Translations under genes and position numbers: made by a program | NCBI GenBank assembly: GCA_963662175.1 | Contig: OY759220.1 | Location: forward strand, 46,410,136-46,474,135 | DNA length: 64,000 nt | Reading direction: 5' to 3' | DNA from: Aradus depressus | Taxonomy: Eukaryota > Arthropoda > Insecta > Hemiptera > Aradidae | Notes under the pieces: model-generated | What the model saw: the letters and a program-made list of their open reading frames with translations, nothing else | Told to the model about the DNA's origin: nothing | Databases searched by the model: none | Part shown: positions 31,679-42,180 of the stretch, one piece after another | Position numbering within the stretch: position 1 is the first letter of the stretch | How the letters are laid out: each line of letters starts with the position of its first letter

Positions 31679-32770
31679 TAGGGATGGCCGATAGTCGATA
31701 GTCGATAGTCGATAGTCGATAGGACTACAATTTTACTTTAACTTTTATTTATAAAAAAAAAAAAAGTTTATGAAAATGTTCATATATATTTTAAAAAAAG
31801 GTGAGAAACTTTCCAAGCCATGTTAATCAACTTTGATCGGAAACAGATTGTTTGATTGTTTTCCTAGAAATATTTGAATGGACGCTTGCCCCTTGTGAAC
31901 ACAACACCAACCCAATTCCAAGTATAAAGACCGAAGGTAGAAAGATAAGTCTATTATGATTCTATAACGGACCTTCTTCCAAGAAACTCCTTCCCCTTAT
32001 TATTTTTCTTCTTTCCAGTTTCTTTTCTACTTAGTTCTATTTCTCAGATCGAGTTAGTTTGTTGGACTTAGAACTTCTAAATGTGAAGCGTAGCGTGTTC
32101 ATTTCATTATTCCGCCAAAATCGGACGTGTGGAAGTTTTTACTTCTAAAACTAGTTGCAACACTTTCAATTTAAGGGATCACCTCTTGAGAGGCCACCAA
32201 GAAATTTTAAACCGGCACTCAAAACCAAACAACCCACTGCAGAAGCTGCATCGCTGCCTACTGTTCCATAAAGTTTTACAAAGTATTTTCCTTCGATCGG
32301 TAATTAATTTTTTGATATTGTTTTATAAACGTTGTTGATTGAAATAAAAATGGTCGAATCTAATGCCATTGTACCTACTTCATTGTTTTTTGGTTATCTA
32401 TAATAAGTGTATGTGAACTTTAATTAATGTGTTAATATTCTTGCCAAGTGTTATACTAAATGCTATTAGTTTCGGCAGAAAATGTTATTTCCAAAAAATA
32501 AAAGTTCGATTTGAAAGATATTACTTATTCTTATCACTTATCACTTATTGATATTTAATTCTCCTTTCATCCTCCATAACATAGAATAATTTAAATTAGG
32601 TAGAAGTACATGAAAAAATAAAATAATCATATTATAATATAATATTGGAATTGGTATTTTGCATAAAAAACGGCAACTTACTGAATTATCGATACTATCT
32701 TTAGTTTTTCACCGATAATATCGGACTATCGATAGTGGCAAACTGTTGACTATCCAACTAGCTCATCCTA
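31679..32770 (+). mobile_element. hAT-type transposon remnant
   Basis: The left end TAGGGATGGCCGATAG and the right end, read inward from 32770 (TAGGATGAGCTAG), are loosely inverted. Flanking octamers CCCACTTC (31671-31678) and TGCACTTC (32771-32778) agree at six of eight positions, as expected for an old 8-bp hAT target duplication. CGATAGT heptamers are amplified at the left (31687-31722), and CTATCGATAGT occurs near the right end. Inside is a BED-finger-like frame (next entry). At 1.09 kb it is far too short for a complete hAT transposase. Confidence 0.55.
32129..32338 (+). pseudogene. BED-type zinc-finger remnant of a hAT transposase
   Basis: The frame includes TSKTSCNTFNLRDHLLRGHQ, which follows the BED-finger pattern (…TS.…T.NLR.HL.R.H..) found at the N-terminus of hAT transposases. 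It starts without ATG, loses similarity after about 35 residues and ends at residue 69. The first cysteine pair of the finger is not visible in this frame. Not expected to be functional. Confidence 0.5.
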
Positions 32771-32891
32771 TGCACTTCCTCCTATTCACTTTCTATAAGA
32801 AAGCTTAAAAACAAAAATAATAATAAATACAATAAAAAACTGGGGACAATTTGTTTGCATTTACGGAGTTAATTAAAATGTAAATTAAGCA

Positions 32892-33092
32892 CTTCGGGGG
32901 CCACGGTGGCCGTGCGGGCTAGGGCGTAGGGCTTTGGTCGCATGGTCTTACAATGGTTTGCGGGTTCAAATTCCATCCGGGAGTGAGTTTTATTTCGTAG
33001 ATAGAACTTCCTCTCGGGGCCATCCATCGATGTAGTAAATAACTTAATAACAAACACATAGAGCTCAATTAAAAAAAAAAAAAAAAAAAAAA
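32892..33092 (+). mobile_element. SINE-B, tRNA-Ser/Leu-like head, poly(A) tail
   Basis: Box A-like GTGGCCGTGCGGGCTAGGG at about 32905 and box B-like GCGGGTTCAAATTCC at about 32959 match the style of class II (Ser/Leu) tRNAs. The element ends in a run of about 24 A (33070-33093). Flanks TTAAGCACTT (left) and TTGAGCACTT (right) are a probable target duplication of about 10 bp with one mismatch. The 86-codon minus frame is a shadow. A minus-strand relative lies at 56198. Confidence 0.8.
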
Positions 33093-33511
33093 AATTGAGC
33101 ACTTGGGAAGTCGAAAAATACAATGGCATTTATATATCGCGTCCGTCTAGCCTCGTAACTCGACCAAATACCTACCCTTTTTCATTAAATTTTTGCTGAA
33201 AAAAAAAAAATTCTGATTCTTTGCGAGTAGCATGAGAAAGAGGGCTACGGGCCATGAATTGCCAAGCCCTGATCTCCACCAGCTCTTCCTAATCTATTTA
33301 TTTTGCGTAGCGCCTAATTAAATGGACAGAAAGATCAGAATCACATAATATTCTTATATAGGTATACAACATACCTCACACACACATGCACATGCATTAG
33401 CACCCTCTGTCGTCTACATACAAACATGTATACATTGATATACCTGTTGTTTGTTAAGTTGACCAAAAACTCATATTCCAAGATTGCAAATTCAATAACT
33501 TTTATATTCGA

Positions 33512-33624
33512 CAGTTTGGGACAGCTGTTATATATCAATACACATTTTCAGTTTGGGACAGCTGTTATATATCAATACAGATTTTCAGTTTGGGACAGCT
33601 GTTATATATCAATACAGATTTTCA
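33512..33624 (+). repeat. 37-bp tandem repeat, 3 copies
   Basis: CAGTTTGGGACAGCTGTTAT begins at 33512, 33549 and 33586. Confidence 0.93.
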
Positions 33625-33669
33625 GTTTTCCATTTTTTTAAGTTCAAAGAATTGAAAAAAAAAAAAATT

Positions 33670-33832
33670 GTCTTTCTGTGAACGCTATAGCTCTGTTAAA
33701 ATGAATACATCAACACAAAGTTTTACATCTGGATTCAAAACCGCCTAAGGACGACAACTATTGATTTTGAGTAGAATAGGTCGTCAAAGATAAGGGGGAC
33801 TTATCTCAAAAACCGTAATAGCTGCCCGTAAT
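33670..33832 (+). mobile_element. D1 fragment
   Basis: GTGAACGCTATAGCTCTGTT, CATCAACACAAAGTTTTACA, AAAACCGCCTAAGGACGACA, CTTATCTCAAAAACCGTAAT. SINE-A abuts it at 33833, inside the next D1 block (AGCTGCCCGTAATG), so the SINE probably inserted into D1. Confidence 0.5.
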
Positions 33833-34068
33833 GAGCCCGACTCTACTGTGGGAGTCCTAAATTTTTATTCACCTAGGGCAGGGATCTTTAACGAGTACCT
33901 GACATCGTACAGGCTCGGGACCATCGCTTAAAGTCCCATCCGAAGGACGGCATGCTTAAGTTAATTTTACCTCCCAGATAATATAAACTAAGGACCTTGG
34001 TCGGGTTTCGAACCCATGTTCTTGAGCTCGGAAAGCAAGCCGCATGCCACTGAGCTACCGGCGCCCTC
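33833..34068 (-). mobile_element. SINE-A, 3'-shortened, minus strand
   Basis: GAGCCCGACTCTACTGTGGG at left, CGGGACCATCGCTTAAAGTC, ACCTCCCAGAT, box B GGTTTCGAACCC, box A CACTGAGCTACCGG, head GGCGCCCTC at right. The AGAGCGCTCTGG segment and CCTAA tail are missing. Confidence 0.88.
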
Positions 34069-34287
34069 ACTTAGAGACATACAAAGTTATTTAAAATCAT
34101 CTCAGCTAATATTGACCCTACTTGTCGAAGTGTCGAGATTAATATGAGACACATTATCATTTTTAACATTTTCTTTTCTATACTTTTTTTCTCGCTAAAT
34201 CTGGAAATAAGGAAATAAATAACATTTTGGGGTAGCAAAAGAGGCAAGAGATGGGGAGGGAGGGGAGTGAGGTGGTGGGGGCGTAGA

Positions 34288-34302
34288 GGGGGGGGGGGGG
34301 GG
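34288..34302. repeat. poly(G) run, 15 nt
   Basis: End of a G-rich block from about 34250; a D1-like piece follows (ACAGATTACGTAACATTCCT, CGTATAGCTGGGG). Confidence 0.88.
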
Positions 34303-34880
34303 TCAGCTTTTTAGATAAGTAATAAGACGGAAAGGTACCTCGGGGCAACGCCGGAACTCCATGGAAACAGGATTTTTGACAGATTACGTAACATTCCTTC
34401 GTATAGCTGGGGAAACAAAAGAGCTGAAATTGAAGATTTGGGGTGGAACTGGGAAGGGAGGGGGTTCTCGGAAGTCACTGTGGCCATATTTTATTTGGGG
34501 GAGGGAGGAACGACCCCATGAACTGCCGGCCAGCGATACCCTTGTTGACAAAGCTAGGTGAAGGTCGGTCGAGACTGTACTAGCCTCTCTGAAATACATT
34601 GATCCCGGAACCACTAATGCTCCGGTTTGTTTCCTTAAAATAGAAAGTGGTCTATGTTTCTGGAACAGATTGTTCTCCTTATCGGGTACTGACCTATCTC
34701 AAGGCCGACAGTTCACCTGAGACTCTCAAGCTACCTGACCCATGAAACGTCCACGTTCTTCAAGTGTGTGCCCGGTAAAGACTTGACTCAACGAAAGTGT
34801 AACCAATTTGTGTCTAAATCGATTTTACACTAAGTTGAGACTTAACGTAACATTTTGATAAAAATTAAATCCAGGTTCAT

Positions 34881-34925
34881 TGTGACCCGAGGAAGGGACA
34901 TGGAAGTGTCCTGAAATATTGTCAA
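34881..34925 (+). other. Hammerhead-like core, degenerate (candidate)
   Basis: CCGAGGA (CTGAGGA with T to C), A, a stem GGGACA/TGTCCT around TGGAAG, then GAAATATTGTC. Close relative of 24630-24662, with a better stem and a worse CTGANGA. Confidence 0.3.
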
Positions 34926-35039
34926 ATAGCTAAACACACATTTTTCAAATTTAGTTCAGCAAGGAAAAATAGTTTCTCGAGTAACGTCTTTTTTGACCTC
35001 TACCACTTGGCCATTACAACAACGTAAACAACATATTTA

Positions 35040-35170
35040 TATATATATATTTTTTTAAAGTCACATTTGCTCACTTTCACGCAACGACCAGCTACCAAGA
35101 GGACGTGGTGGGTAGATGTCTTAAGTGGCGTGAGAGAGGCAGGCCACCCAGCGGTAGCTCCTCTATCATA
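35040..35170 (-). mobile_element. Jockey-like LINE 3' UTR fragment
   Basis: CACGCAACGACCAGCTACCA and GGCAGGCCACCCAGCGGTAG align with GGTGCAACAACCAGCATCTA and GGAAGGCCACCCAGTGGTAG in the 3' UTR of the LINE at 52122-53062, in the same orientation. A T-rich stretch (35041-35057) at the left would be the decayed poly(A). Confidence 0.5.
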
Positions 35171-35380
35171 AATTGTTCAACTCAACGTTTAGATACATAA
35201 TGACGGAATGAACTTATAAATTATGAAGGTTAAAATCAGTAAATAAGAGTATTCCTTAGAAAAATGTTAAGTGGCCACGCTGATAAGAAACCTGGGCAGT
35301 TGACTGTAAACAAACTGTTTATGTAAATGTATGTGTAAATATGAAGATGGCTGATGTAATGAGAAGTGATTATTAGACAG

Positions 35381-35907
35381 GTTGTCAAATAAAATATAGT
35401 CTGACCTCTCACAGATTTTTATTAGTGGTAGCTAGCCGGCTTTCGAGGTTTCCCTCTTCATCAGGCAGTCTGATAAAAAATTAAAAAAATTTTTTGAATA
35501 AAACTAAATATTTTCATAATAAAAATAAATAAATAAAACAATCTAAAACGTTAACAATTTAAAATATCATAATAAAATAATAAATATCATGGATGGGTAC
35601 AGACGAATTATTCCTGTATAGTCACAACTCAGATGGTGGACAGGAATAACTGTCGAGTTATTCCTGTATAGTCACAACTCAGATGGTGGACAGTAATAAC
35701 TCGTCTGTCCCCATCCATGCTATTTTAAATTGTTAACGTTTTAGATTGTTTTATTTATTTATTTTTATTATAAAATTATTTAGTTTTATTCAAAAAAATT
35801 TTTTAATTTCTTATCAGACTGCCTGATGATGAGGGAAACCTTGAAAACCGGCTAGCTACCACTAATAAAAATCTGTGAGAGGTCAGACTATATTTTATTT
35901 GACAAGC
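35381..35907. mobile_element. Large fold-back element with hammerhead-like cores
   Basis: Arms about 35381-35610 and 35700-35907 are inverted repeats over roughly 200 bp (GTTGTCAAATAAAATATAGT left, CTATATTTTATTTGACAAGC right; AACGTTAACAATTT and AAATTGTTAACGTT inside). Each arm carries CTGATGA, one base, a GAGG/CCTC-type stem with GAAA loop, and GAAA: minus 35464 to 35441, plus 35823 to 35846. The centre is a direct repeat of GAGTTATTCCTGTATAGTCA followed by CAACTCAGATGGTGGACAG, present twice. No coding frame. A related half-copy is at 61036. Confidence 0.8.
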
Positions 35908-36009
35908 TGTGTACCTAAGTGTCGTCATATGCTTGAATGCAACACATAACTGATTCGGAACTTCAATCAGATATATAACAAGACTCAAGAACCCTGATCG
36001 ACACAACTT

Positions 36010-36190
36010 TGAGGATAGTGAAGGTCCTCCTGAATCTACTGATCTTCATCAAAGTTGATCGTTTGGTTTTGAGGAGAGAGGAGAAACTTTGTTGATCGAT
36101 TCACGCTGGGGAAGTACATTGTTGGTGGATCACCGATGATTTTTGCTTCCAACCTGTGCTGCATTAAATACATCGATACCTAGGTACATC
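36010..36190 (+). mobile_element. D1 tail fragment
   Basis: GTTGATCGATTCACGCTGGG, GAAGTACATTGTTGGTGGAT, CACCGATGATTTTTGC. Confidence 0.45.
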
Positions 36191-36726
36191 GAAATCGATT
36201 GATTTTAAAATTTCTGATCCAGCCAGTGTTAAGTGCCTTTCCATCCAGACGCCCATATTTTCTTCCACGCTTTTAGACATGGAATCTTCAAATTTGACTT
36301 AATAAGTTTTTTTTTGACCTAAAAACGTCTATTCGCTCGTTAAGCACAGTGATAGCCGGTCAAACGTTCTTGTGTTACAAAATACCGTCAGATTTCAATA
36401 GCTAATAACTACGAGACTACTAATGCGATAACAACGGAATGGATAGAGCATGTCTGTACGTGTTTGCTGTGCAGTGTTTGTTTTGCCTGTAAACGTTATC
36501 GGGCTAGTGTGGGCGCCGGCGGATGATTGTTGCGAATTAGCGTTGTGTAAAATTATAAATTAGTGTAGCGTGATAACGCGTTTAGATAGGACGTCGATTC
36601 GAGTGTCATTGTAAAAAGCTTGAGGAGCACTACTAGGACTCAAAGTGAAACAATACATTTTTGGCCGAAATATATGTAAAAATCGGTATTAAATTGAAAA
36701 TTGCAAAAAAATTAAAGACGTCTCAT
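36191..36726. other. No gene; possible upstream region of the following ORF
   Basis: Less AT-biased than its surroundings (CGTTATCGGGCTAGTGTGG, GTGATAACGCGTTTAG). No TATA box or clear promoter assigned. Confidence 0.2.
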
Positions 36727-37098
36727 ATGAATCGTAAATATGCGCGGAATTATAAAAAACGCAAATCAGAGGAAAGCTCGCATCAAAAGGAATTTAAAAA
36801 ACCTAAAAAGTCTAGTGCCGAGCAAATGCAGCAAGAGCTACGGCAGCATCGAAAAGAAATTGAAAAAACGGCGCAAGAACGTTTTCACGGAAAATCTACG
36901 GCGTGGATCTTGACTACTGTTTTTTTTTTCTTTGTTTGTGTGACTATTCATCAAACGACAACTGCATGCAAAAATGCACAAACAACGGCTGGACAGGTTG
37001 ATAGACAGAGTCTTGAGACGGGAAGACACTCTGTGGTGAAGCTTCATATCACTTCACCTTTAAATAATAGTCTAACAAAAATCCTACGGACGAAATGA
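36727..37098 (+). CDS. Uncharacterised ORF: basic N-terminus plus one membrane segment (doubtful)
   Basis: Frame of 123 codons from the first ATG at 36727; the open frame extends 22 codons further upstream without ATG. The N-terminal third is very basic (NRKYARNYKKRK). Residues about 30-60 are Gln/Glu/Lys-rich and might be a coiled coil (AEQMQQELRQHRKEIEKTAQ). Residues about 73-91 (WILTTVFFFFVCVTI) would make one membrane span, but the Phe run comes from a poly(T) tract. The tail is polar. I recognise no family. It could be a decayed transposon exon or an accidental frame. Confidence 0.25.
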   Translation: MNRKYARNYKKRKSEESSHQKEFKKPKKSSAEQMQQELRQHRKEIEKTAQERFHGKSTAWILTTVFFFFVCVTIHQTTTACKNAQTTAGQVDRQSLETGRHSVVKLHITSPLNNSLTKILRTK

Positions 37099-37116
37099 TA
37101 GGCTCGAAAAAAATAA

Positions 37117-37153
<37 letters not shown>
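37117..37153. repeat. (TA)n microsatellite
   Basis: About 18 TA units, directly left of the inverted SINE pair. Confidence 0.95.
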
Positions 37154-37156
<3 letters not shown>

Positions 37157-37159
37157 GGT

Positions 37160-37668
37160 AGGGCTGGTGTACCCAACAAGGGACTTAAGCATCCAATGCT
37201 CTTAACCCTTCCTTATTACCTCAACTGTGGAAGTCCTACATTTTGCGTCCCCAGGTATAGTTACCTAAGATAATAAGGGAGGGATCTGTAACGAGTACCT
37301 AACATCGTCCAGGCTCGGGACCATCGCTTAACGCCCCATCAGAAGGACGGCGGCAATACGTTTTTTTCCCTCCCAGATAAAATAAACTAAAGGCCTTGGT
37401 CGGGTTTTGTCAGGGAGGTAATTATTTTATCAGGGAGTTAAAGAAACTTGATCCCGCCGTCCTTCGGATGGGACGTTAAGCGATAATTCTGTGCGATTTC
37501 AGGTACCCGTTAGAGATCCCTCCCTTATTATCTTAGGTAACTAAACCTGGGGACGCAAAATGTAGGACTTTCACAGTTGAGCTAATAAGGAAGGGATAAG
37601 AGCATTGGAACCCGCGATCTTCAGCTCAGTAAGGAAGCACGCATACCTCAGACCGGCGCCCTCAACAC
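37160..37668. mobile_element. Inverted pair of SINE-A-related copies
   Basis: 37178-37410 reads as SINE-A on minus (GACCATCGCTTAACGCCCCA, CTCCCAGATAAAATAAACTA). 37415-37595 reads on plus (CCGTCCTTCGGATGGGACGT, GTTAGAGATCCCTCCCTTAT). 37598-37668 is again a minus head (CAGACCGGCGCCCTC). The first two are reverse complements over about 200 bp, including the variant block ACCTAAGATAATAAGGGAGG, and so form a large hairpin. The variant block shows that both derive from one subfamily. Confidence 0.8.
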
Positions 37669-38225
37669 AGAAATAATATTGATCAAAAAATAAAATAAAA
37701 AAATATATTGATCCTTAGATTCCGTTGTGAAAAAATAGAAATGTGAAAAGGACGAGGAAGAAATAAGTGAACAAAACACAGGTTAGCATGAGTGTGAAAA
37801 ATGGTAATTGTAATTGGATAAACCAATGTTGATTGTAGATACTGGAAGTCCAAAACATCAGAATAATAAAATTAGAAGACGAAGACCTGCAACCAAAAAA
37901 TAAAACTTAACGACAGGAGATCTTTGTGCCTAACTCTCCATAATCTTAGGATAGGATAGGAGATTTGGGGTATGTTTGAATTTTAAATTTCGCGAATTTT
38001 TGCAAAGAGAGATGTCTTCAATTTAAAATTGTCAGAATCCAGAGAGATTGGAGGTTGTCTAAATTAAGATTGTCTTGTAGATTTAAATAAATTAATAATT
38101 AAAGAAAATAATTTAATTAAATGATGAGAAGAATAATGATGGGCCTTTATTCTATTTAAGGAGGGTCCTGTTCGAGTTTCAAAGAGAATCTTTTTGAAGA
38201 GTAAAAACTCTTATTTCTTTGAGAA
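37669..38225. other. No gene recognised
   Basis: A/G-rich on the plus strand with no notable structure. Confidence 0.4.
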
Positions 38226-38600
38226 TGAGGAAGAAGTGGAAGAAAGGAGTTTTGTCGAGGGGTGGGGGGAGTGAGAGAGAGGGTTGACTGTGTGTGTGTG
38301 AGAGGGATGCATGTTTGTATGTATGTGTGTGTGAGAGAGAGCGAGGGAGTGTGTGGGTGGGAAGGGGAGGGGGATGGATGTGTGTGTCTATATTAAAATG
38401 CGAGGACATGTAAAGGTGGGAGATGGAAGGGGGGTGGGGAGGGGGTGGAGTGGGCGTGGCTAGAGGGGAGGCCCCGCCCTCTGGAGGGGGTGGTGAGGTG
38501 TGGTGGTGGGGGGAAGCTTCCCTCGCCTGGTCGCTCCTGCACTCTGTTGGCCGTCCCCTCAACTATCCAAGCCCACTACTCCACTATACTCTACCACTAG
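38226..38600. other. GT/GA-rich tract and GC-richer island
   Basis: 38290-38350 carries GTGTGTGTGTGAGAG and GTATGTATGTGTGTG. 38440-38500 carries GTGGGCGTGGC and GGCCCCGCCC, KLF/Sp-type GC boxes. The 127- and 64-codon frames are composition artefacts. Confidence 0.3.
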
Positions 38601-40111
38601 TTATGTCTCTTCACTAACCCAAGTCCACTTTCTTTCCCGCTGATGTCATCAAGAGGTCGTACGCAATCCATGGACTACCTGTCTGTTATACAATGCCGGC
38701 TCCCGGGCTAAAGAAAAGCAAATAAATATTATAGGCTAAATATCAAAATATCTACGTTTATTAATTTTCACTAGATCAACGTAAATTATCAATGAAGCCC
38801 CCTCCAAATCTCATCTGAAATTATATGAAAATAAATGTTTATTACTTATTTTTATTTCAATGACATTTTGGTACAACGAATGGATCTGGCACTTTTTTTT
38901 AAGAAGGTCACATACGAATGGAATAATTTTAATAGAACAGGCTTCACAAAGTTCATTCCATTGGCTTAAAAAAAAGTCAATAATTTCGGGAATACCATTT
39001 TTCTTCAGCATTACAATTATTCTCCAACTAACACCCGCCGTGGATATCGTGGAGGGGGGGGTTGACGACTGAGCTGTATGGCTAGTTAATTATATTTATA
39101 TTTCTAAATTGATTACAATATTTCTAGAAAATATAATAAAGAAATAATATCACCTTCGAACAGCATTTATAGAATTTATGGAAAGCTATGATATTTAGAA
39201 AGATAATTATTTCAGTTTGACAGTTCGAAATGCTTGCCGTACATAATTTGAAGGCGTTTTTCCCCTCAAGTCACTTGGTTTAGGTAAATTTTTATTTGAT
39301 TCAATAATATACATTTTTTATGATAATTTTTTATGCTGTTAAAATAATAAATTATTTAGCCAACATTACCTGTTTCCTATGAGACAAAAAGTACTACCTT
39401 CAACTCCGAATCAAGGAGTTGTGCCGTTATAAATCTGACTTCAAAGATGTGCAAAGGGCAGGGGAGGGGGTAAAGGGCAGGGGAGGGGGTAAGTGCTTCA
39501 ATAAATAGTAATTCCGACCATAAATGACAAATAGGAGGACGGAGGCCGAGGTCCATAAAACCCCTTCTATGACCATAACATCGGTTTAGTTGGCCTTGTA
39601 GGTCAGTGCCACCTTCAGTCCGCATAAACACACATCCATGCTCTTGTTTTCACTATCCATAGTGAAGGATCTATGTTTTGACATCATTGGTACGCTAATG
39701 TACCTAGTTTCTAGTTTTCAAAGTTAGTTTTTTCCTTAACCGTATGTGCTTGGTCGCGCTAGTGAGTATTATTTATTAAAAATCATATGGCACCAGTTAT
39801 TGGGTTAATTTTCCTAAATCACAGTAGAAAAGGGTGGCACCCATGAATAGCGCTCTATAGGTACCTAAATGAGAAAATTTTCTAGGTGGAGAATAAAAAA
39901 GCTGGTGATTCACTGCCGCCTTTTTTTTATCATGGAGACCTGGGATCGCTCCAGCAAGTATGCAGTGACTTTAATCACTCATCCAGGATGACTCCCTTCC
40001 ATTGGTTCTCTCTGGCTGGGGACTAAGTTCCGTTTTACCTCCCAGAGAGCGCTGGCATAACATTGAGGCAGTGAAGGTGAGTGAGGCAGCATTACAAGTT
40101 AACTAGGAGTA
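38601..40111. other. No gene recognised
   Basis: Contains a duplicated GGGCAGGGGAGGGGGTAA (39456 and 39475) and otherwise unique AT-rich DNA. Confidence 0.4.
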
Positions 40112-40133
40112 GGGGGGGGGGGGGGGGGGGGGG
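40112..40133. repeat. poly(G) run, 22 nt
   Basis: Followed 110 bp later by a second G run at 40246. Confidence 0.95.
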
Positions 40134-40245
40134 AATGGCTTATTGATCAGGCTTTATCCCTTCATATGTGATAGGCCCCCACCCCTTCCCCCCACCCTTT
40201 CCTTCACACCAACGATTGGATTTTTAACCCCCCCTTCACTTGGGA

Positions 40246-40260
40246 GGGGGGGGGGGGGGG
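40246..40260. repeat. poly(G) run, 15 nt
   Basis: C-rich words lie on both sides (40173-40194 and 40301-40313). The 140-codon plus frame across this region is not recognisable. Confidence 0.9.
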
Positions 40261-40716
40261 CGTATCGCCTTACTTTGATCTCTTTTGGGAAATTGCCATA
40301 CCCCCTTTCCCCCCACTCCGCGACCTACTCGACCTGGATGCATAAAACATCCGAGCCAATTTTTAAAGGGAAGACCGTGTTTGTACATAACCAGCGCGCT
40401 TCTACGAAGACAAACATTATTTTCTACCTAGGGGGTCCCCTCTTCTGTCTTCCAGACTCACACGATCTGTCATATCCCTTCACCACCATTCCAAGCAACT
40501 ATCGCCAGGAAATTAAAGAAAAAGAAAAGTGTATTTCTTCTTTTAAGTCATCTGAAATTTTGTAACAAAAGCAGCTAATGATATTTTTTTCAACGACTTT
40601 TCTATATTTGTGTCTAATGTCAAGTGGATTATCCTAGTAGAGCGATCTAGTGGGACATTTTGAAAGTATAATTAAAGTTATTAATGAACAGTCTTAAATA
40701 TTTTTGTTTCGGCCAA

Positions 40717-40832
40717 CCTTACCCTAATTTAGAACTCCCATAGTAGAGTCGGGCTCATGTACTCCAGAGCGACAAAAGAGCGCTCTGGTAGTAGGCGATA
40801 TGATCTCGAAATTAAAGTCCGGGCCTGAGTCA
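40717..40832 (+). mobile_element. SINE-A, 3' fragment
   Basis: ACCTTACCCTAATTTAGAAC, GTAGAGTCGGGCTCATGTAC, AGAGCGCTCTGGTAGTAGGC, GTCCGGGCCTGAGTCACAAC; CCTAA tail not preserved. Confidence 0.8.
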
Positions 40833-41220
40833 CAACTAATTTGCAAGATTCCATAAACCCCTTCAAAAAGAGCAGGATACAAGCCCGTCATACACTTCTG
40901 CTATCCCTTATGTATACCCGATAGCTAAAAGGCTATTCTAACACTGGGTTTCCTCCTTACCTTAACCATTATTTCGAATGGTTGGCACGATTGTTTACTC
41001 TTCTCGATAGTGAAAAATCACTATTATGAAATCGTATCAAAGGGTAACAGAGTCCACTATTACCGAATATTATGGAGAGTACGAGAAGAGTAACTATTAT
41101 GTCCTAATATAATGTATACAGTAAAAAGTAAAGTCGATGAAAAAATATGTTTTATAATAGTCAATAATAAATATTTCAATTTTTTTGTCCAGTAATTTCT
41201 TAATATTATTTTTTAAATTA
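40833..41220. other. No gene recognised
   Basis: AT-rich, with no repeat family identified. Confidence 0.35.
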
Positions 41221-41520
41221 TTTTCAAATGAGAGCAGCTCAGTGCCTGTATTTTCAAATGAGAGCAGCTCAGTGCCTGTATTTTCAAATGAGAGCAGCTC
41301 AGTGCCTGTATTTTCAAATGAGAGCAGCTCAGTGCCTGTATTTTCAAATGAGAGCAGCTCAGTGCCTGTATTTTCAAATGAGAGCAGCTCAGTGCCTGTA
41401 TTTTCAAATGAGAGCAGCTCAGTGCCTGTATTTTCAAATGAGAGCAGCTCAGTGCCTGTATTTTCAAATGAGAGCAGCTCAGTGCCTGTATTTTCAAATG
41501 AGAGCAGCTCAGTGCCTGTA
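41221..41520 (+). repeat. 30-bp satellite, 10 perfect copies
   Basis: TTTTCAAATGAGAGCAGCTC then AGTGCCTGTA, repeated ten times with no visible change. The 30-bp period keeps frames open: a decapeptide FSNESSSVPV on plus inside a 142-codon frame (41185-41613), and others on both strands. The flanking parts of that frame are AT-rich and unremarkable, so I do not call a gene. The following TTTTGGGTGA is also doubled. Confidence 0.97.
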
Positions 41521-41897
41521 TTTTGGGTGATTTTGGGTGATTTCTCTCCTCTTCACATTTTATGCTATTTTCTATCTTTTAGCACATTTGCTTTTTGCAT
41601 GTATTTCTCTTAAACTGTTGTAAATATCTATTTGTAAATAATTAAAAAATAAAAATATAATTCCTCATTTTTTCCGGGCGGCAATGTCCATAATTTATAA
41701 TTAAATAAAACAAAATCTTTGCAGTTGAGTTTTCTAAAGGTCATTCGCAGAGCTCTCTCTCTATAGGACAGTATGCGAAGTATTCCTCTACTTGTAGACC
41801 GACCCTTCTTATATCATTTTCTTAGCGAAGGTCAACATTTTTCATGTTTCACTCTTATAATCAAGATTGTTTTTATATTTTTTTGCAAATAATTTTT

Positions 41898-42180
41898 ACT
41901 CCCCCAGCTATATGAGGTATTGAAAAAGTTATGTGATAAGTCAAAAATTCTAAGCTGAGTTTTCAAGGGAATTTCATAATTTTCGAGCTCCTAACTCTAA
42001 AAATAAAAAAATAAAACATTTCTGTCTTTCTTCGCGTGTGTTTGTGTGTGGGGGTGTTAACACAATAACTGCCGATAAAATGAATGTATCGACAAGAAAT
42101 TTTATATGTGCTTCCAGAAACTTCTAAGGACGAAACCCATTGATTTTCAGCCAAATTGGCAAACGGGAAAGGGGGGCCAG
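41898..42180 (+). mobile_element. D1 copy, head and middle
   Basis: CCCCCAGCTATATGAGGTAT, GTTATGTGATAAGTCAAAAA, GAGTTTTCAAGGGAATTTCA, ACACAATAACTGCCGATAAA, AATGTATCGACAAGAAATTT, GATTTTCAGCCAAATTGGC. Confidence 0.65.

Noticed and set aside
41185..41613. 142-codon FSNESSSVPV repeat protein
   Set aside because: Frame arises from a perfect 30-bp satellite; flanking residues are AT-rich noise.
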